Shown: one piece after another, positions 18,393 to 28,635 of the stretch
Numbering within the stretch: the stretch's first letter is position 1
How the letters are laid out: each line of letters begins with the position of its first letter
Assembly (NCBI RefSeq): GCF_924101635.2
Contig: NZ_CAKMAA020000017.1
Location: 1 to 64,000, forward strand
DNA: 64,000 nucleotides
Origin: Candidatus Nitrotoga sp. HW29
GTDB taxonomy: Bacteria > Pseudomonadota > Gammaproteobacteria > Burkholderiales > Gallionellaceae
Direction of reading: 5' to 3'
Notes under the pieces: model-generated
What the model saw: only the letters and a program-made list of their open reading frames with translations
What the model was told of the DNA's origin: nothing
Database searches by the model: none
Made by a program: the position numbers and the translations under genes

Positions 18393-18765
18393 TTATCTCA
18401 CTATTTCTGAATTATTCTCTGTCTCATTTTCCAATTTCCTGCCCCAAACGCTAAGGCGCATGTACTTTTTAATTTGCCCGTTTAATGCTATTTCAGTATT
18501 GAATTGCACTTGTCCTGGCCCTATTTTTTACTGAACCATCAATTCTTGTGAAATCGTCGATTTACCCATGTCAGTTTTTTGGACAATCCGAATTTAATTC
18601 AAACCCGCTTGTTTCAACTTGTAAATCTGATATCGTTGGACGTCGCAATATTCAGGAAAAACCTAACCTCAAATTGTAGTAAGAATAACCTATACGAAAA
18701 AAGTAAAAATGTGCTTGGTTTGAGTGAAGACTGGAAACGCGCATTACATAAGGGGAAAGGGTTAT
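18393..18765 (+). other. Gene-free stretch between HU and a lipoprotein gene
   Basis: AT-rich sequence with no protein-like frame on either strand that I can support. Short open frames (18579-18830 on plus, 18614-18840 on minus) lack ribosome sites and read as low-complexity composition. Apart from the HU terminator at its left edge I see no hairpin, repeat or RNA gene. Confidence 0.4.
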
Positions 18766-19272
18766 ATGGCAAGCAACGCGAAATCTTTTGCTGCAATTCT
18801 TGTTTTTATTTGTGGATGTACAACTGTTAGCTCTTTTCAAAAAATGCCTTCATACGAAAGAGCTCAATATGTCTGTTCCCGAGATAGTAACTATAAACGC
18901 TTAAGCAATGATGAATCCATCCACGAAGCCAAAATTGACGAGATTAACAGTGTTTTATCACGAGGGTATCGTGTGCATAAAGCATGTAAAACTGTGAAAG
19001 TGGAGAAACCCGGCACTGTCTCTTGTACGTCCAATAGCGTTGGAAACGCTGTAAATACTGATTGCAAACAAAATACAAAGACAACATATGAGAATGTTTG
19101 CACTGAAACCCCGGTTGCTATCGACGCAAGTCTGGAACGAGAAAACCTTGAGGCATCCAAAAATATGGTGGTAAGAGCCAAGATCGAAAAAAATAATGTA
19201 TATAACCGTTGCTACTCATTGGTGGAGCCGATGTCCGCTGAGCAAGCTTTTAATTATTATGAGAAAAAATGA
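18766..19272 (+). CDS. Small cysteine-containing lipoprotein, unknown function
   Basis: 168-residue protein not recognised. The N-terminus is a lipoprotein signal peptide: hydrophobic 8-15, then ICGC with Cys18 as the lipidated residue. The mature part has several further cysteines (YVCSRD, KACKTV, VSCTSN, TDCKQN, ENVCTE, NRCYSL), enough for disulphides. It also has a Lys/Glu-rich helix near the C-terminus (ASLERENLEASKNM). The ATG at 18766 is preceded by AAGGGG and AAAGGG purine stretches; the 14 codons upstream of it are unlikely to be coding. AT-rich codon use and the flanking integrase remnant suggest an acquired gene. It stands alone. Confidence 0.65.
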   Translation: MASNAKSFAAILVFICGCTTVSSFQKMPSYERAQYVCSRDSNYKRLSNDESIHEAKIDEINSVLSRGYRVHKACKTVKVEKPGTVSCTSNSVGNAVNTDCKQNTKTTYENVCTETPVAIDASLERENLEASKNMVVRAKIEKNNVYNRCYSLVEPMSAEQAFNYYEKK

Positions 19273-19580
19273 ATCTTGCCCGGGGCAGCGCTTGGTCTAA
19301 CGTAAAAGTTGACCACTTGGTAAGGTCGGATCGTGCAAGCGAAACGCAACCACCACAGCGATGCGATTTCATTCCACTATCCCTCTAAATTTACTAAAAT
19401 TTTTACCCAATTACACACTCGTGATTTTCCAAGCATGTTTGCACAATGACGGGAAAATCTGGTTTTCCCCTAAGGATTCAGAAGTGATAAAAACAATTTC
19501 GCTTGAAAATGATTATGGGTAGTTTATTTTCAACCAAGAGTGATAAGAAGAATATTTAAATTTTTTCAGCTACTTCTAAG
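19273..19580. other. Gene-free stretch with no supported feature
   Basis: Between the lipoprotein and the integrase fragment I find no supported open frame, RNA gene or repeat. It may be the eroded remainder of the same acquired segment as the integrase fragment to its right. Confidence 0.35.
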
Positions 19581-19775
19581 TTAATAACGATGGCTTTCAT
19601 TTCGTTGTAGTTTAAAACGGTAACGCCAATGCTCACCGCCTGATGGCGTGACTTCAATGTATAATCTGCCCCCGCCAGTAGCTTGACGGATTTTTATTCT
19701 TGGCTTGGTGTTTCTGATCTGGAGATCGGTGAATATGGGGTCTTCGGTAAGGCAAAAATATCCTGTAACTGCCAC
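19581..19775 (-). pseudogene. N-terminal fragment of a P4-type tyrosine integrase
   Basis: The minus strand encodes about 60 residues whose middle matches the start of P4-like phage integrases (DUF4102 arm-binding region): FTDLQIRNTKPRIKIRQ, then GGGRLYIEVTPSGGEHWRYRF. In intact proteins this is residues 5-45 of about 400. Here the frame ends at once with a stop and no catalytic R-H-R-Y domain follows, so it is a decayed remnant. No tRNA gene or att-like duplication is visible beside it. Confidence 0.65.
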
Positions 19776-19883
19776 GGTGGGTAGATTGATGCGTTAAGGG
19801 TGAGCAAAGTGTTCTAAGTTATTTTAGCTTACCTCACTTATACCCGCTTTACCTTGAGCTACTGCGATTGATTTTTAAATGGA

Positions 19884-19911
19884 ATTAATAAATAAAACGT
19901 TATTTATTAAT
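19884..19911. repeat. Perfect AT-only palindrome upstream of lepA
   Basis: ATTAATAAATAA (19884-19895) and TTATTTATTAAT (19900-19911) are exact inverted copies separated by AACG. The dyad ends 49 bases before the lepA ATG. It could be an operator, or the AT-rich UP region of the lepA promoter; the stem is too weak to be a good terminator. Confidence 0.55.
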
Positions 19912-19960
19912 ATGTTATATCGAAAAATAATACGCCTTTAATCCGTATGATACAAGTTCA

Positions 19961-21760
19961 ATGCACATGCAATATATTCGTAATTTTTCCATAATCGCCC
20001 ACATTGATCACGGCAAATCTACTTTGGCCGATCGAATTATTCAGTTGTGCGGCGGGCTTTCTGATCGTGAAATGGAGGCGCAGGTGCTCGATTCCATGGA
20101 TTTGGAACGTGAGCGCGGCATCACGATCAAAGCTCAAACAGCTGCACTGCAATATAAAGCCCGTGATGGACAGATATACAATCTCAACCTGATCGATACG
20201 CCGGGACACGTGGATTTTTCTTATGAGGTATCACGTTCATTATCCGCCTGCGAAGGCGCGCTACTAGTTGTTGATGCATCCCAGGGAGTGGAAGCACAGA
20301 CCGTTGCTAACTGCTACACCGCGCTTGATTTGGGGGTGGAGGTAGTGCCGGTGTTGAATAAAATTGACCTGCCGTCTGCTAATCCGGAAAACGCCATTGA
20401 AGAAATTGAGGAAGTAATCGGTATTGATGCACACGACGCAACACGCTGCTCAGCCAAGACAGGTGAGGGTGTGCAGGACGTGCTCGAAGCTTTAGTCGCT
20501 AAAGTGCCGGCACCTAAAGGCGATCCGGCTGCGCCGTTGTGTGCGCTGATTATAGATGCATGGTTCGATAATTATGTCGGTGTTGTAATGCTGGTGAGAG
20601 TTTTTAACGGCACCTTGAAACCCAAGGATAAAATTTTGTTGATGGCTACCGGCGCCCAGCATTTGACTGAGCACATCGGTGTATTTACGCCGAAGTCGCA
20701 ACCACGGGAAGTACTGGCTGCCGGTCAGGTCGGTTTTGTCATCGCGGGTATCAAGGAGTTGAAGGCGGCCAAGGTTGGAGACACCATTACGCTGGCAAAC
20801 AGGCCTACAGCTACAGCCTTGCCGGGTTTCAAGGAGGTACAGCCACAAGTATTTGCCGGATTGTTTCCGGTAGAATCCAATCAGTATGAATCACTGCGTG
20901 ATTCGCTGGAAAAACTCAAGCTTAATGATGCTTCATTACAGTATGAGCCGGAAGTGTCACAGGCATTGGGTTTTGGTTTTCGCTGCGGATTTTTGGGATT
21001 GCTGCATATGGAAATCGTGCAGGAACGACTGGAGCGCGAGTTCGACATGGATTTGATTACAACTGCACCTACCGTTATTTACGAGGTGGTGCAGCGCGAT
21101 GGAACACTGCTGGTAGTGGATAATCCATCCAAAATGCCAGATCCATCCAAGATCGAAGAAATCCGTGAACCCATCGTGACCGTCAACTTGTATATGCCGC
21201 AAGAATACGTGGGTGCGGTGATTACATTGTGTACACAAAAGCGCGGTGTACAGCTCGATATGAGTTATCACGGTAAGCAAGTGTTGCTGATATATGAGAT
21301 ACCTATGGCAGAAATCGTACTTGATTTCTTTGACAGGCTGAAATCAATTTCGCGCGGCTATGCTTCAATGGATTACGAATTTAAGGAATACCGTTCAGCT
21401 GACGTGGTCAAAGTGGATATGCTGATTAACGGCGAAAAGGTAGATGCACTGGCGATTATTCTGCACCGCAGCAACAGCCAGTTTCGCGGTCGGGAAGTGG
21501 CAGCGAAGATGCGTGAGTTGATTCCGCGTCAGATGTTTGATGTGGCGATCCAGGCTGCTGTCGGTTCAAACATAATCTCGCGCGAGAATGTTAAAGCCCT
21601 ACGAAAAAATGTATTAGCAAAATGCTACGGCGGTGACATATCACGCAAGCGTAAATTGCTGGAAAAACAGAAAGCTGGCAAGAAACGTATGAAGCAAGTG
21701 GGTAATGTAGAAATTCCGCAGGAGGCTTTTTTGGCCATCCTTCAAGTAGGCGAAAAATAA
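19961..21760 (+). CDS. lepA: Elongation factor 4 (LepA) GTPase
   Basis: 599 residues, exactly the E. coli length. A ribosome-bound translational GTPase thought to rescue stalled or misassembled ribosomes and to help 30S assembly. The G1 motif AHIDHGKST is at about residues 12-20, DTPGH (G3) and NKID (G4) follow, and the LepA-specific C-terminal domain ([18 protein letters not shown]) is complete. The start may be the ATG at 19961 or at 19967; neither has a Shine-Dalgarno. It is the first gene of a run that continues through lepB, rnc, era, recO, pdxJ, acpS and nagZ. Confidence 0.97.
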   Translation: MHMQYIRNFSIIAHIDHGKSTLADRIIQLCGGLSDREMEAQVLDSMDLERERGITIKAQTAALQYKARDGQIYNLNLIDTPGHVDFSYEVSRSLSACEGALLVVDASQGVEAQTVANCYTALDLGVEVVPVLNKIDLPSANPENAIEEIEEVIGIDAHDATRCSAKTGEGVQDVLEALVAKVPAPKGDPAAPLCALIIDAWFDNYVGVVMLVRVFNGTLKPKDKILLMATGAQHLTEHIGVFTPKSQPREVLAAGQVGFVIAGIKELKAAKVGDTITLANRPTATALPGFKEVQPQVFAGLFPVESNQYESLRDSLEKLKLNDASLQYEPEVSQALGFGFRCGFLGLLHMEIVQERLEREFDMDLITTAPTVIYEVVQRDGTLLVVDNPSKMPDPSKIEEIREPIVTVNLYMPQEYVGAVITLCTQKRGVQLDMSYHGKQVLLIYEIPMAEIVLDFFDRLKSISRGYASMDYEFKEYRSADVVKVDMLINGEKVDALAIILHRSNSQFRGREVAAKMRELIPRQMFDVAIQAAVGSNIISRENVKALRKNVLAKCYGGDISRKRKLLEKQKAGKKRMKQVGNVEIPQEAFLAILQVGEK

Positions 21761-21779
21761 CGTTAAGACGGGAATTGAG

Positions 21780-22583
21780 ATGGATTTTGCTTTAATTATG
21801 TTTGTATTGCTGCTGATTACCGGTAGCGTGTGGTTGTTAGATCGCTTTGTACTGCAATCGAAACGTATAGCGACTACAAAAGAACCTTGGTGGGTGGAAT
21901 ATTCCAAGAGTTTTTTCCCCGTTATCCTGGCGGTATTCTTATTACGTTCATTTTTGGTTGAGCCATTTAAAATACCGTCTGGATCGATGATTCCTACTTT
22001 ACAGGTAGGCGATTTTATTTTGGTTAACAAGTTTACTTATGGCATACGTTTGCCCATCATCAGCAAAAAACTGGTAGCCATTAATTCCCCCAGCCGAGGC
22101 GATGTAATGGTATTTCACTATCCGGAAAATCCATCGCTGGATTATATTAAACGAGTAGTTGGATTGCCTGGTGACCAAATTGCATATCGTAATAAGAAAG
22201 TGTTTGTGAACGATGTACTGCAAGAGCAGCAGCCAAACGGTGATTATAATTATGTGGAGACTGCACTGAATTTTGTGCATACCGAACGCTATAAAGAAAA
22301 TTTGACTGGACATGTTCATTCAATGTTGATAAATCCGGAAGTACCCAGTATTCATCTCGGTGCGGTGGCGGAATTTCCTCACCGGGAGAATTGTGCATAC
22401 AGCGAAAAAGAGGTGCGCTGTACCGTTCCAACTGGGCATTATTTTATGCTGGGTGATAATCGCGATAACAGCCGGGATAGTCGTTATTGGGGTTTCGTGC
22501 CGGATAACATGATCGTTGGCAAAGCATTCATGATCTGGATGAATTTTAGCGATTTAAAACGTATAGGCTTATCCATTGATTGA
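21780..22583 (+). CDS. lepB: Signal peptidase I
   Basis: 267-residue type I leader peptidase that removes signal peptides at the periplasmic face of the inner membrane. Two N-terminal membrane segments (about 4-20 and 45-61) precede the catalytic domain. Nucleophile Ser69 sits in KIPSGSMIPTL and the general base Lys124 in DYIKRVVGLPGD; the GDNRDNSRDSRYWG box is near the C-terminus. The start at 21780 has a GGA ribosome site at about -8. It follows lepA by 19 bases, as in E. coli. Confidence 0.96.
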   Translation: MDFALIMFVLLLITGSVWLLDRFVLQSKRIATTKEPWWVEYSKSFFPVILAVFLLRSFLVEPFKIPSGSMIPTLQVGDFILVNKFTYGIRLPIISKKLVAINSPSRGDVMVFHYPENPSLDYIKRVVGLPGDQIAYRNKKVFVNDVLQEQQPNGDYNYVETALNFVHTERYKENLTGHVHSMLINPEVPSIHLGAVAEFPHRENCAYSEKEVRCTVPTGHYFMLGDNRDNSRDSRYWGFVPDNMIVGKAFMIWMNFSDLKRIGLSID

Positions 22584-22604
22584 AGTTACAAACAAGGGAG
22601 GAGC

Positions 22605-22979
22605 ATGATCAAAACAATAGCAAACAGGCAGCGTGGCGTGAGTTTGTCTGGTCTTCTGGTATGGTCAGTAATATTAATAATAGCGGCAATTGGCGGTATG
22701 AAGGTTATTCCGGCGTATATTCAGGATGCCGAAATAAAAAGTATTCTCTCCACCATTGCGAATGATCCTGAGATGCAAGGGGCACAATCCAAGGATATTC
22801 GTGAGTCATTTAGTAAGCGTGCCATGATGAATAACATCAATGTCGTTACGGCAAATGATATTGAGATAGTGAAGGATGCACGCGGTTTATCACTGAACAT
22901 TAGCTATCAAGTTAAAATACCCTTGGTCGGCAATGCTAGCTTGTTGATTGAATTTAATCCAAGTAGTTTTAAAAAATAG
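22605..22979 (+). CDS. DUF4845 family membrane-anchored protein
   Basis: 124 residues. A pilin-like N-terminus (RGVSLSGLLVWSVILIIAAIGG, one membrane helix at about residues 14-32) anchors a small extracytoplasmic domain. DUF4845 proteins sit between lepB and rnc in many beta- and gammaproteobacteria and have no known role; the pilin resemblance and the adjoining peptidase suggest an envelope function, which is inference. The ATG at 22605 has an AGGGAGGAG ribosome site immediately upstream. It ends 3 bases before rnc. Confidence 0.85.
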   Translation: MIKTIANRQRGVSLSGLLVWSVILIIAAIGGMKVIPAYIQDAEIKSILSTIANDPEMQGAQSKDIRESFSKRAMMNNINVVTANDIEIVKDARGLSLNISYQVKIPLVGNASLLIEFNPSSFKK

Positions 22980-22982
22980 CCG

Positions 22983-23657
22983 ATGAATCGTGATGTGCTG
23001 TGCAATCAGATTGGTCATGTTTTCACACAATCGCAATTATTACAGCGTGCTCTGACACACCGTAGTTATAGTGCAGAACACAACGAGCGGTTGGAATTTC
23101 TGGGTGACAGCATACTCAATTGCGTCGTGGCCAAATATCTATATGGTAGTTATCCCGATTTACCGGAAGGTGATTTATCTCGTTTGCGTTCCAATCTGGT
23201 CAACCAGCAAACCTTGGTTATCTTAGCGCAGCAATTACGTTTGGGTGAATTATTATTATTGGGCGAAGGGGAGCGCAAAAGTGCCGGTTTTCGTCGCCCG
23301 TCTATCCTTGCCGATACCATGGAAGCATTGTTTGGCGCCGTATTCATAGATGCGGGATTTTTAGCCGCAGAGCAAGTTGTGCTCCGGCTCTATGTGCCTT
23401 TTATAGCGCAAGCAGACGCGCAGACGTTGGGTAAAGATTTCAAAACCTTGTTGCAGGAGTATTTGCAAAGCAAGCGTTTGGCATTACCAAAATATATCGT
23501 GATTGCGACTCAGGGTGAGGCACACGCACAGCTATTTAAAGTTGAATGTCAAATTGAACAATTGAAACTATTTACGAGTGGTGAGGGTAGTAGCCGTCGC
23601 ACGGCAGAGCAGGTAGCAGCAGAAGCCGCTTACCGGAAAATCGAGAACCAGTCATGA
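22983..23657 (+). CDS. rnc: Ribonuclease III
   Basis: 224 residues. Cleaves double-stranded RNA, including the 30S rRNA precursor. The signature [12 protein letters not shown] (residues 34-45) contains the metal-binding Glu38 and Asp42, and a second acidic pair is in [15 protein letters not shown]. The C-terminal double-stranded RNA-binding domain ends with [15 protein letters not shown]. It overlaps era by 4 bp. Confidence 0.96.
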   Translation: MNRDVLCNQIGHVFTQSQLLQRALTHRSYSAEHNERLEFLGDSILNCVVAKYLYGSYPDLPEGDLSRLRSNLVNQQTLVILAQQLRLGELLLLGEGERKSAGFRRPSILADTMEALFGAVFIDAGFLAAEQVVLRLYVPFIAQADAQTLGKDFKTLLQEYLQSKRLALPKYIVIATQGEAHAQLFKVECQIEQLKLFTSGEGSSRRTAEQVAAEAAYRKIENQS

Positions 23658-24544
23658 ATGCAAGTAAATACCACAGTGGCTTTATTGCTATTATCGGCCG
23701 TCCGAATGTGGGCAAATCCACTTTACTTAATCATCTTGTTGGCCAAAAAATAAGCATCACCTCACGCAAGGCCCAGACCACACGTCATCGTATTAGTGGA
23801 ATATTAACTGAAGAGCACGCGCAATTTGTATTTGTAGATACCCCCGGATTTCAGACGAAGCATCTTAATACGCTGAATCGCGGTTTGAATCGTGTGGTGA
23901 CGAGTAGTTTGCGTAATGTGAATGTGGTGTTGTTCGTAATTGAAGCCAGAAATTTCGACGAACGAGATCGTCAGGTAATGAATCTGTTACCAAATAATAT
24001 GCCAGTGCTGCTTGTTATCAACAAGGTCGATAACATGGAGAATAAATCAGAATTATTGCCTTTTATTCAGGAGATAGCGAAGGAGCGTGAATTTACTGCT
24101 ATCGTACCAGTGAGTGCAAAACAAAATAAGCAGCTTGATACCTTGTTAAATGCGATTCGTCCCTATCTGCTCGAAGGTGAAAAAGTTTATGCTGAAGATG
24201 AAATCACCGATCGTAATGAACGCTTTCTTGCGGCCGAATTGGTACGTGAAAAAATCTTTCGCTACTCCGGTGAAGAGCTACCCTACTCAGTAAGTGTCGT
24301 AATTGAACAGTTCAAAATAGAAGGAAAGCTGCGCCGTATTCATGCTGCGGTTCTTGTGGATAAGGACGCGCATAAGGCAATGCTGATCGGCAAAAATGGT
24401 GAGAAACTTAAGGAAATTGCCACCCAAGCGCGGTTAGATATGGAGGCACTATTCGATGGGAAAGTCTATCTTGAAGTGTGGATTAAAGTGCGAAGTGGTT
24501 GGGCAGATAATGCACAGGTGTTGAAAAGTTTGGGGTATGAATAA
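23654..24544 (+). CDS. era: GTPase Era
   Basis: 296 residues. Era is a GTPase that binds the 3' end of 16S rRNA and assists 30S maturation. GRPNVGKST (about residues 15-23) is the P-loop, DTPGF is G3 and NKVD is G4. The C-terminal KH domain has the GxxG-containing [11 protein letters not shown]. The start codon overlaps the rnc stop (ATGA), coupling the two RNA-processing genes. Complete. Confidence 0.96.
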   Translation: MNASKYHSGFIAIIGRPNVGKSTLLNHLVGQKISITSRKAQTTRHRISGILTEEHAQFVFVDTPGFQTKHLNTLNRGLNRVVTSSLRNVNVVLFVIEARNFDERDRQVMNLLPNNMPVLLVINKVDNMENKSELLPFIQEIAKEREFTAIVPVSAKQNKQLDTLLNAIRPYLLEGEKVYAEDEITDRNERFLAAELVREKIFRYSGEELPYSVSVVIEQFKIEGKLRRIHAAVLVDKDAHKAMLIGKNGEKLKEIATQARLDMEALFDGKVYLEVWIKVRSGWADNAQVLKSLGYE

Positions 24545-24692
24545 TTCTAGCCTTGAACCTACTTTTCCTGCACTGCAAGGGATTTACTGATGGAGTTTGC
24601 ACTGCTACGCAGCGCCCCTTCTATAGTTGAGTGGTCTACTTTGCTTTCCTTGTTTTGTTCTTCTGTGACAAGGGGAAGCTGGAGGAAGTAGA

Positions 24693-25436
24693 TTGCAGTC
24701 GCACAAACACAAATTAGAAGACGAACCTGCTTTTGTCCTGCATAGCTATCCATACCGCGAAACCAGCCTGGTGCTGGAAGTTCTAAGCCGGCAGCATGGT
24801 CGCGTAGCATTGGTGGCGCGTGGTGCGCGGCGTCCAAAATCAGCGTTGCGTGGTTTATTAATGGGTTTTCAGCCACTGATGTTAAGCTGGTTTGGCAAAC
24901 ATGAGTTGCGTACCTTGCACCGTGCCGAGTGGCAGGGTGGTCAGCCACAGTTGCAGGGAACGGCATTGTTATGTGGTTTTTATTTGAATGAATTACTGCT
25001 TAATCTAATGGTGCGCGATGATCCGCACGAGCAACTATTCGATTATTACCAGTGCACGCTGCAACGACTAGCAAATGAAGCGGACTATGCCGCCATTTTG
25101 CGTTGTTTTGAAAAACATTTGCTGCAAGAGCTAGGCTATGCGCTTTTATTGCTACAGGAAGCGGACAGTGGTGAGCCGATTAATTCTGCCGTGCCCTATC
25201 GTTATATGCTTGAACGGGGTGCGGTGCGTGTTACACCCGATGACTCAGACATATCAGGTACATCAGAAGGCTTGTTGATGCTGGGCAAAACCTTGCAAGA
25301 TATGGCGGTTGATGATTACCGTGATGCGGTTAGCGCGCAGCAGAGCAAGCAGTTGATGCGTATGTTATTGAATCATCATCTTGCAGGTAAGACATTGCAT
25401 ACGCGCGAATTAATAAGGGATTTACAAAAAATATGA
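24693..25436 (+). CDS. recO: DNA repair protein RecO (TTG start)
   Basis: 247 residues. RecO, with RecR, loads RecA on SSB-coated DNA in the RecFOR pathway. The N-terminal OB-fold reads [21 protein letters not shown], then [13 protein letters not shown]; the helical C-terminal half follows. The CXXC zinc site found in some RecO proteins is absent. The start is TTG at 24693, chosen because a strong GGAGG lies 7 bases before it and no in-frame ATG fits. It ends overlapping pdxJ. RecR is also in this window, near 61 kb. Confidence 0.92.
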   Translation: MQSHKHKLEDEPAFVLHSYPYRETSLVLEVLSRQHGRVALVARGARRPKSALRGLLMGFQPLMLSWFGKHELRTLHRAEWQGGQPQLQGTALLCGFYLNELLLNLMVRDDPHEQLFDYYQCTLQRLANEADYAAILRCFEKHLLQELGYALLLLQEADSGEPINSAVPYRYMLERGAVRVTPDDSDISGTSEGLLMLGKTLQDMAVDDYRDAVSAQQSKQLMRMLLNHHLAGKTLHTRELIRDLQKI

Positions 25437-26158
25437 TCAAACTCGGACTTAATATTGACCATGTTGCTACGTTGCGTCAAGTTAGGGGAACACGTTATCC
25501 CAATGTAATTCAAGCGGCATTGATCGGTGAGGCGGCGGGTGCCGATGTGATTACACTGCATTTACGCGAAGACCGTCGTCATATTCAGGATAAGGATGTG
25601 GAAATTCTGCGTGACATGCTGCAAACGCGCATGAACCTTGAAAGTGCCATTACCGACGAAATGCTGGCTATTGCTTTGCGCATTAAGCCGCACGATATCT
25701 GCTTCGTGCCGGAACGGCGCGAGGAATTGACCACCGAAGGAGGGTTGGATGTGGTGGGAAATTTTGATAGTGTGAAGCACGCTTGTGAGTGCTGTGCGGC
25801 GGCGGGCATCCGTGTGTCATTGTTTGTGGATGCAGATGAAAAACAAATAGACGCGGCGCGGTCTGCAGGCGCTCCGGTAATAGAGATACATACGGGAAAA
25901 TATGCTGATGCAGCCAGCGTATCGCACCAGACACAAGAGTTAGCACGTATCCAACGTACAGTGGTGCATGCCCATGCACTCGGTTTGCAAGTGAATGCCG
26001 GACACGGTCTGAACTATCACAACGTACAGCCTATTGTTGCTATTCCTAATATCTGTGAACTCAACATCGGTCATGCCATAATCGCCGAGGCACTTTTTAT
26101 TGGCCTGGAGCACGCTGTGAAAAAAATGAAAGCGCTGCTAATCGGTATCCATCCATAA
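25433..26158 (+). CDS. pdxJ: Pyridoxine 5'-phosphate synthase
   Basis: 241 residues; a TIM-barrel enzyme that condenses 1-deoxyxylulose 5-phosphate with 3-amino-2-oxopropyl phosphate to make pyridoxine 5'-phosphate. [13 protein letters not shown] at the N-terminus, [14 protein letters not shown], and the glycine-rich [11 protein letters not shown] near the C-terminus are the family signatures. The ATG overlaps the recO stop (ATGA). The recO-pdxJ-acpS order matches E. coli. Confidence 0.97.
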   Translation: MIKLGLNIDHVATLRQVRGTRYPNVIQAALIGEAAGADVITLHLREDRRHIQDKDVEILRDMLQTRMNLESAITDEMLAIALRIKPHDICFVPERREELTTEGGLDVVGNFDSVKHACECCAAAGIRVSLFVDADEKQIDAARSAGAPVIEIHTGKYADAASVSHQTQELARIQRTVVHAHALGLQVNAGHGLNYHNVQPIVAIPNICELNIGHAIIAEALFIGLEHAVKKMKALLIGIHP

Positions 26159-26177
26159 ATATGGGACTTCAGCCACC

Positions 26178-26561
26178 GTGATTTTGGGTATTGGCACTGA
26201 TATCGTGGCTTATGTACGCATTGAGGCCGTACACGCCAATTACGGCGAGCGTTTCGCCCAGCGCATTTTGAGCAAACAGGAATTAACGGAATATCATGTT
26301 CATCCCTACCCTGTACGTTTGTTAATGAAACGCTTTGCCGCCAAGGAAGCACTGGCAAAGGCGATAGGAAGTGGCCTACGTTATCCCGTGAGCTTGCAGA
26401 AAATTAGCGTGACACATGATATTTTTGGTAAGCCCATTTTTGAATTTGATCCGGAATTGGCTGAATACTTAATGCAGTTAGGATTAATACGTCACCATCT
26501 AAGTATAAGTGATGACCATGATGTTGCTGTAGCATTCGTAATTTTGGAAAAAAATGATTAA
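26178..26561 (+). CDS. acpS: Holo-[acyl-carrier-protein] synthase (GTG start)
   Basis: 127 residues. AcpS transfers 4'-phosphopantetheine from coenzyme A to apo-ACP. The two metal-binding motifs are present: GIGTDIV at residues 4-10 and FAAKEALAKAIG at about 54-65. The start is GTG at 26178; an ATG at 26161 is in another frame. No strong ribosome site is seen, and the gene begins 19 bases after pdxJ, so coupling is likely. Confidence 0.95.
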   Translation: MILGIGTDIVAYVRIEAVHANYGERFAQRILSKQELTEYHVHPYPVRLLMKRFAAKEALAKAIGSGLRYPVSLQKISVTHDIFGKPIFEFDPELAEYLMQLGLIRHHLSISDDHDVAVAFVILEKND

Positions 26562-26686
26562 AAATTAAATTGTGAGGACACAAATAAAATTGATTGGCGA
26601 ATTCGAGCCTTTTGAATTTCGCTTTTGCAGAAAGGGCAGTAAGAACATCCGTGATGTATTACATAGAGATCATTAGGAGACGTTGA

Positions 26687-27736
26687 ATGGGAATCGGCCC
26701 ATGTATGCTGGATATCGCAGGAACAACCCTTACGGCGGAAGATGAAACACGCTTACGTCATGGGCTGGTGGGTGGCGTAATTCTGTTTGCGCGCAATTAC
26801 GAATCTCCATGCCAGTTGGCCCAGCTGACAGCCAGCATTCATGCATTACGTTCTCCACCGCTATTGATCGCTGTGGACCATGAAGGTGGGCGAGTACAGC
26901 GTTTTATCAAGGGTTTTACGCGTCTCCCGGCGATGCGTGAGTTGGGCAATATTTGGGATAAACATCCGCGCCGTGCCAAACATCTGGCACAGCAGGTAGG
27001 TTATGTGTTGGCTGCAGAATTGCGGGCTTGCGGCGTGGATTTCAGCTTTACTCCGGTGCTGGATATAGATTTTGGCATCAGCCAGGTGATTGGCGACCGT
27101 GCTTTTCATTCTGAGCCTCAGGCAGTAGGCGAACTGGCGCATAGTCTGTTATTGGGACTTAGGCAGGGCGGTATGTCTACCGTGGGTAAGCATTTCCCTG
27201 GGCACGGCTACGTACATGCCGACTCACACCTGGAAATTCCGATAGATGAGCGCAGCTATACTGATATTGAGTTGTGCGACCTGATTCCATTTCGTCAAAT
27301 GGTGAATTATGGTCTGACTGCGGTTATGCCCGCACACGTTATTTATTCAAAAGTGGACACCTATCCAGCAGGTTTTTCAAAAGTATGGTTGAAAGATATT
27401 CTGCGCGGTGAGCTGAATTTCAATGGATGCATCTTTAGCGATGACCTTAGCATGGAAGGTGCCACGGTAGCGGGCGGCATTTTGCAACGTGCGGAAGCAG
27501 CGCTGCAGGCTGGGTGTGATATGGTGCTGGTATGCAATCAACCGCCCTTGGCAGATGAATTGCTGGCTGGACTAAGGTGGGATATGCCAGCAACCAGTAA
27601 AGCGCGCCTCGTGCAGATGCGTGGGCGCTCTCATCCAGATACGTTAGTGCAATTGCATGAGCAAGCAGGGTTTATGAAGGCGCTGCATGAAATTGCTACT
27701 ATAGGTTCAGGTACCGCAGAATTACCTTTTACTTAA
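26687..27736 (+). CDS. nagZ: Beta-N-acetylhexosaminidase NagZ
   Basis: 349 residues, family GH3. NagZ removes N-acetylglucosamine from anhydromuropeptides in the cytoplasm during peptidoglycan recycling. [12 protein letters not shown] and the [14 protein letters not shown] loop, which carries the catalytic His and Asp, are clear. The nucleophile aspartate lies in [10 protein letters not shown]. The ATG at 26687 has a GGAGA ribosome site. It is the last gene of the lepA block. Confidence 0.95.
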   Translation: MGIGPCMLDIAGTTLTAEDETRLRHGLVGGVILFARNYESPCQLAQLTASIHALRSPPLLIAVDHEGGRVQRFIKGFTRLPAMRELGNIWDKHPRRAKHLAQQVGYVLAAELRACGVDFSFTPVLDIDFGISQVIGDRAFHSEPQAVGELAHSLLLGLRQGGMSTVGKHFPGHGYVHADSHLEIPIDERSYTDIELCDLIPFRQMVNYGLTAVMPAHVIYSKVDTYPAGFSKVWLKDILRGELNFNGCIFSDDLSMEGATVAGGILQRAEAALQAGCDMVLVCNQPPLADELLAGLRWDMPATSKARLVQMRGRSHPDTLVQLHEQAGFMKALHEIATIGSGTAELPFT

Positions 27737-27780
27737 TTGCACTGCACTTTAAGTACTAGTTGCGCTGCACTTAAGTATAG
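27737..27780. repeat. Two tandem direct repeats before the luxR-type gene
   Basis: A 23-base unit at 27737-27759 and a 21-base unit at 27760-27780 share TTGC.CTGCACT.TAAGTA.TAG, differing by two substitutions and a short gap. The second holds the 8-bp palindrome ACTTAAGT. They lie immediately after the nagZ stop and about 125 bases before the LuxR-family start. A role as regulator binding sites is possible but not shown. Confidence 0.55.
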
Positions 27781-27906
27781 GAGTACAGTGAATAATTGGA
27801 TATAGGACTTGATGTGATAGCCAACTTTCTAAGTGTAACACGTTATAGCGGTGGATTCAATTAGTAAAAAAATTGCACCCATAAAATACGAGCGAGGAGA
27901 AAAACC

Positions 27907-28635
27907 ATGTCTGATTTGGATTTGTTTGAACCATTGCTAAATTGTGGCACAGTCGAAGCATTGCATGCTACGACCGCCAGTATCGCTGGTCAGTTAGGCT
28001 TTGACTATTTCATTTACGGGGTGCAAGTAAACACTTCTCTTACTCGACCTTATCAATTTATTCTTAATGGATATCCTAAGGAATGGCGTGCTCGTTACGT
28101 TGAATATAATTATCAAGAGATTGACCCTACCTATTATCACTGTATAACCAAAAGGCAGACTATTCCTGTGATTTGGGATAATCGCGTATTTAAGGGGGAC
28201 AAAGAAGTTGGAATGAGGAATGAATCAAGAGAGTTTGGTTTACTCTGCGGCGCAAGCTTTGCTGTCCATGGTGGTCATGGTGAAGCCGCGATGTTGAGTC
28301 TTGCTTCTTCTCAGGATTCCTATAAGGCTCAACAGGATATGCTTTCTATCATAGGGAAATCTCAATTACTGGCATGTTATCTACATGAGGCGACGCAGCG
28401 CATTGTACTGAGTAAAGGGCCGCTTCTGCTGACAAAAATGGAGCTTACGCTTCGAGAGAAAGAGTGTCTTCTGTGGGCAGCTGAAGGGAAAACGGGTGGT
28501 GAGATAGCGGACATACTTCAAATTACGGAACGTACCGTAACTTTTCATCTTCAAAATGCCGGTAACAAAATGGGAGCATCCAACCGTCAACATGCGATTG
28601 CCCGTGCTCTTTCGATGGGCCTTATAGTTCCCTGA
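27907..28635 (+). CDS. LuxR-family regulator with autoinducer-binding domain (LuxR solo)
   Basis: 242 residues. The N-terminal autoinducer-binding domain keeps the residues that contact acyl-homoserine lactones in LuxR/TraR proteins: Trp60, Tyr64, Asp73, Pro74 and Trp90. The C-terminal GerE-type helix-turn-helix reads LTLREKECLLWAAEGKT, then EIADILQITERTVTFHL. The ribosome site is GAGGAG, 9 bases before the ATG. No luxI-type synthase is visible anywhere in the window, so it is probably a solo that senses imported or distant signals. It is isolated between nagZ and ndk. Target genes are unknown. Confidence 0.88.
   Translation: MSDLDLFEPLLNCGTVEALHATTASIAGQLGFDYFIYGVQVNTSLTRPYQFILNGYPKEWRARYVEYNYQEIDPTYYHCITKRQTIPVIWDNRVFKGDKEVGMRNESREFGLLCGASFAVHGGHGEAAMLSLASSQDSYKAQQDMLSIIGKSQLLACYLHEATQRIVLSKGPLLLTKMELTLREKECLLWAAEGKTGGEIADILQITERTVTFHLQNAGNKMGASNRQHAIARALSMGLIVP

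Noticed and set aside
18579-18830. 83-residue plus frame before the lipoprotein gene
   Set aside because: No ribosome site, and it overlaps the supported lipoprotein start in another frame.
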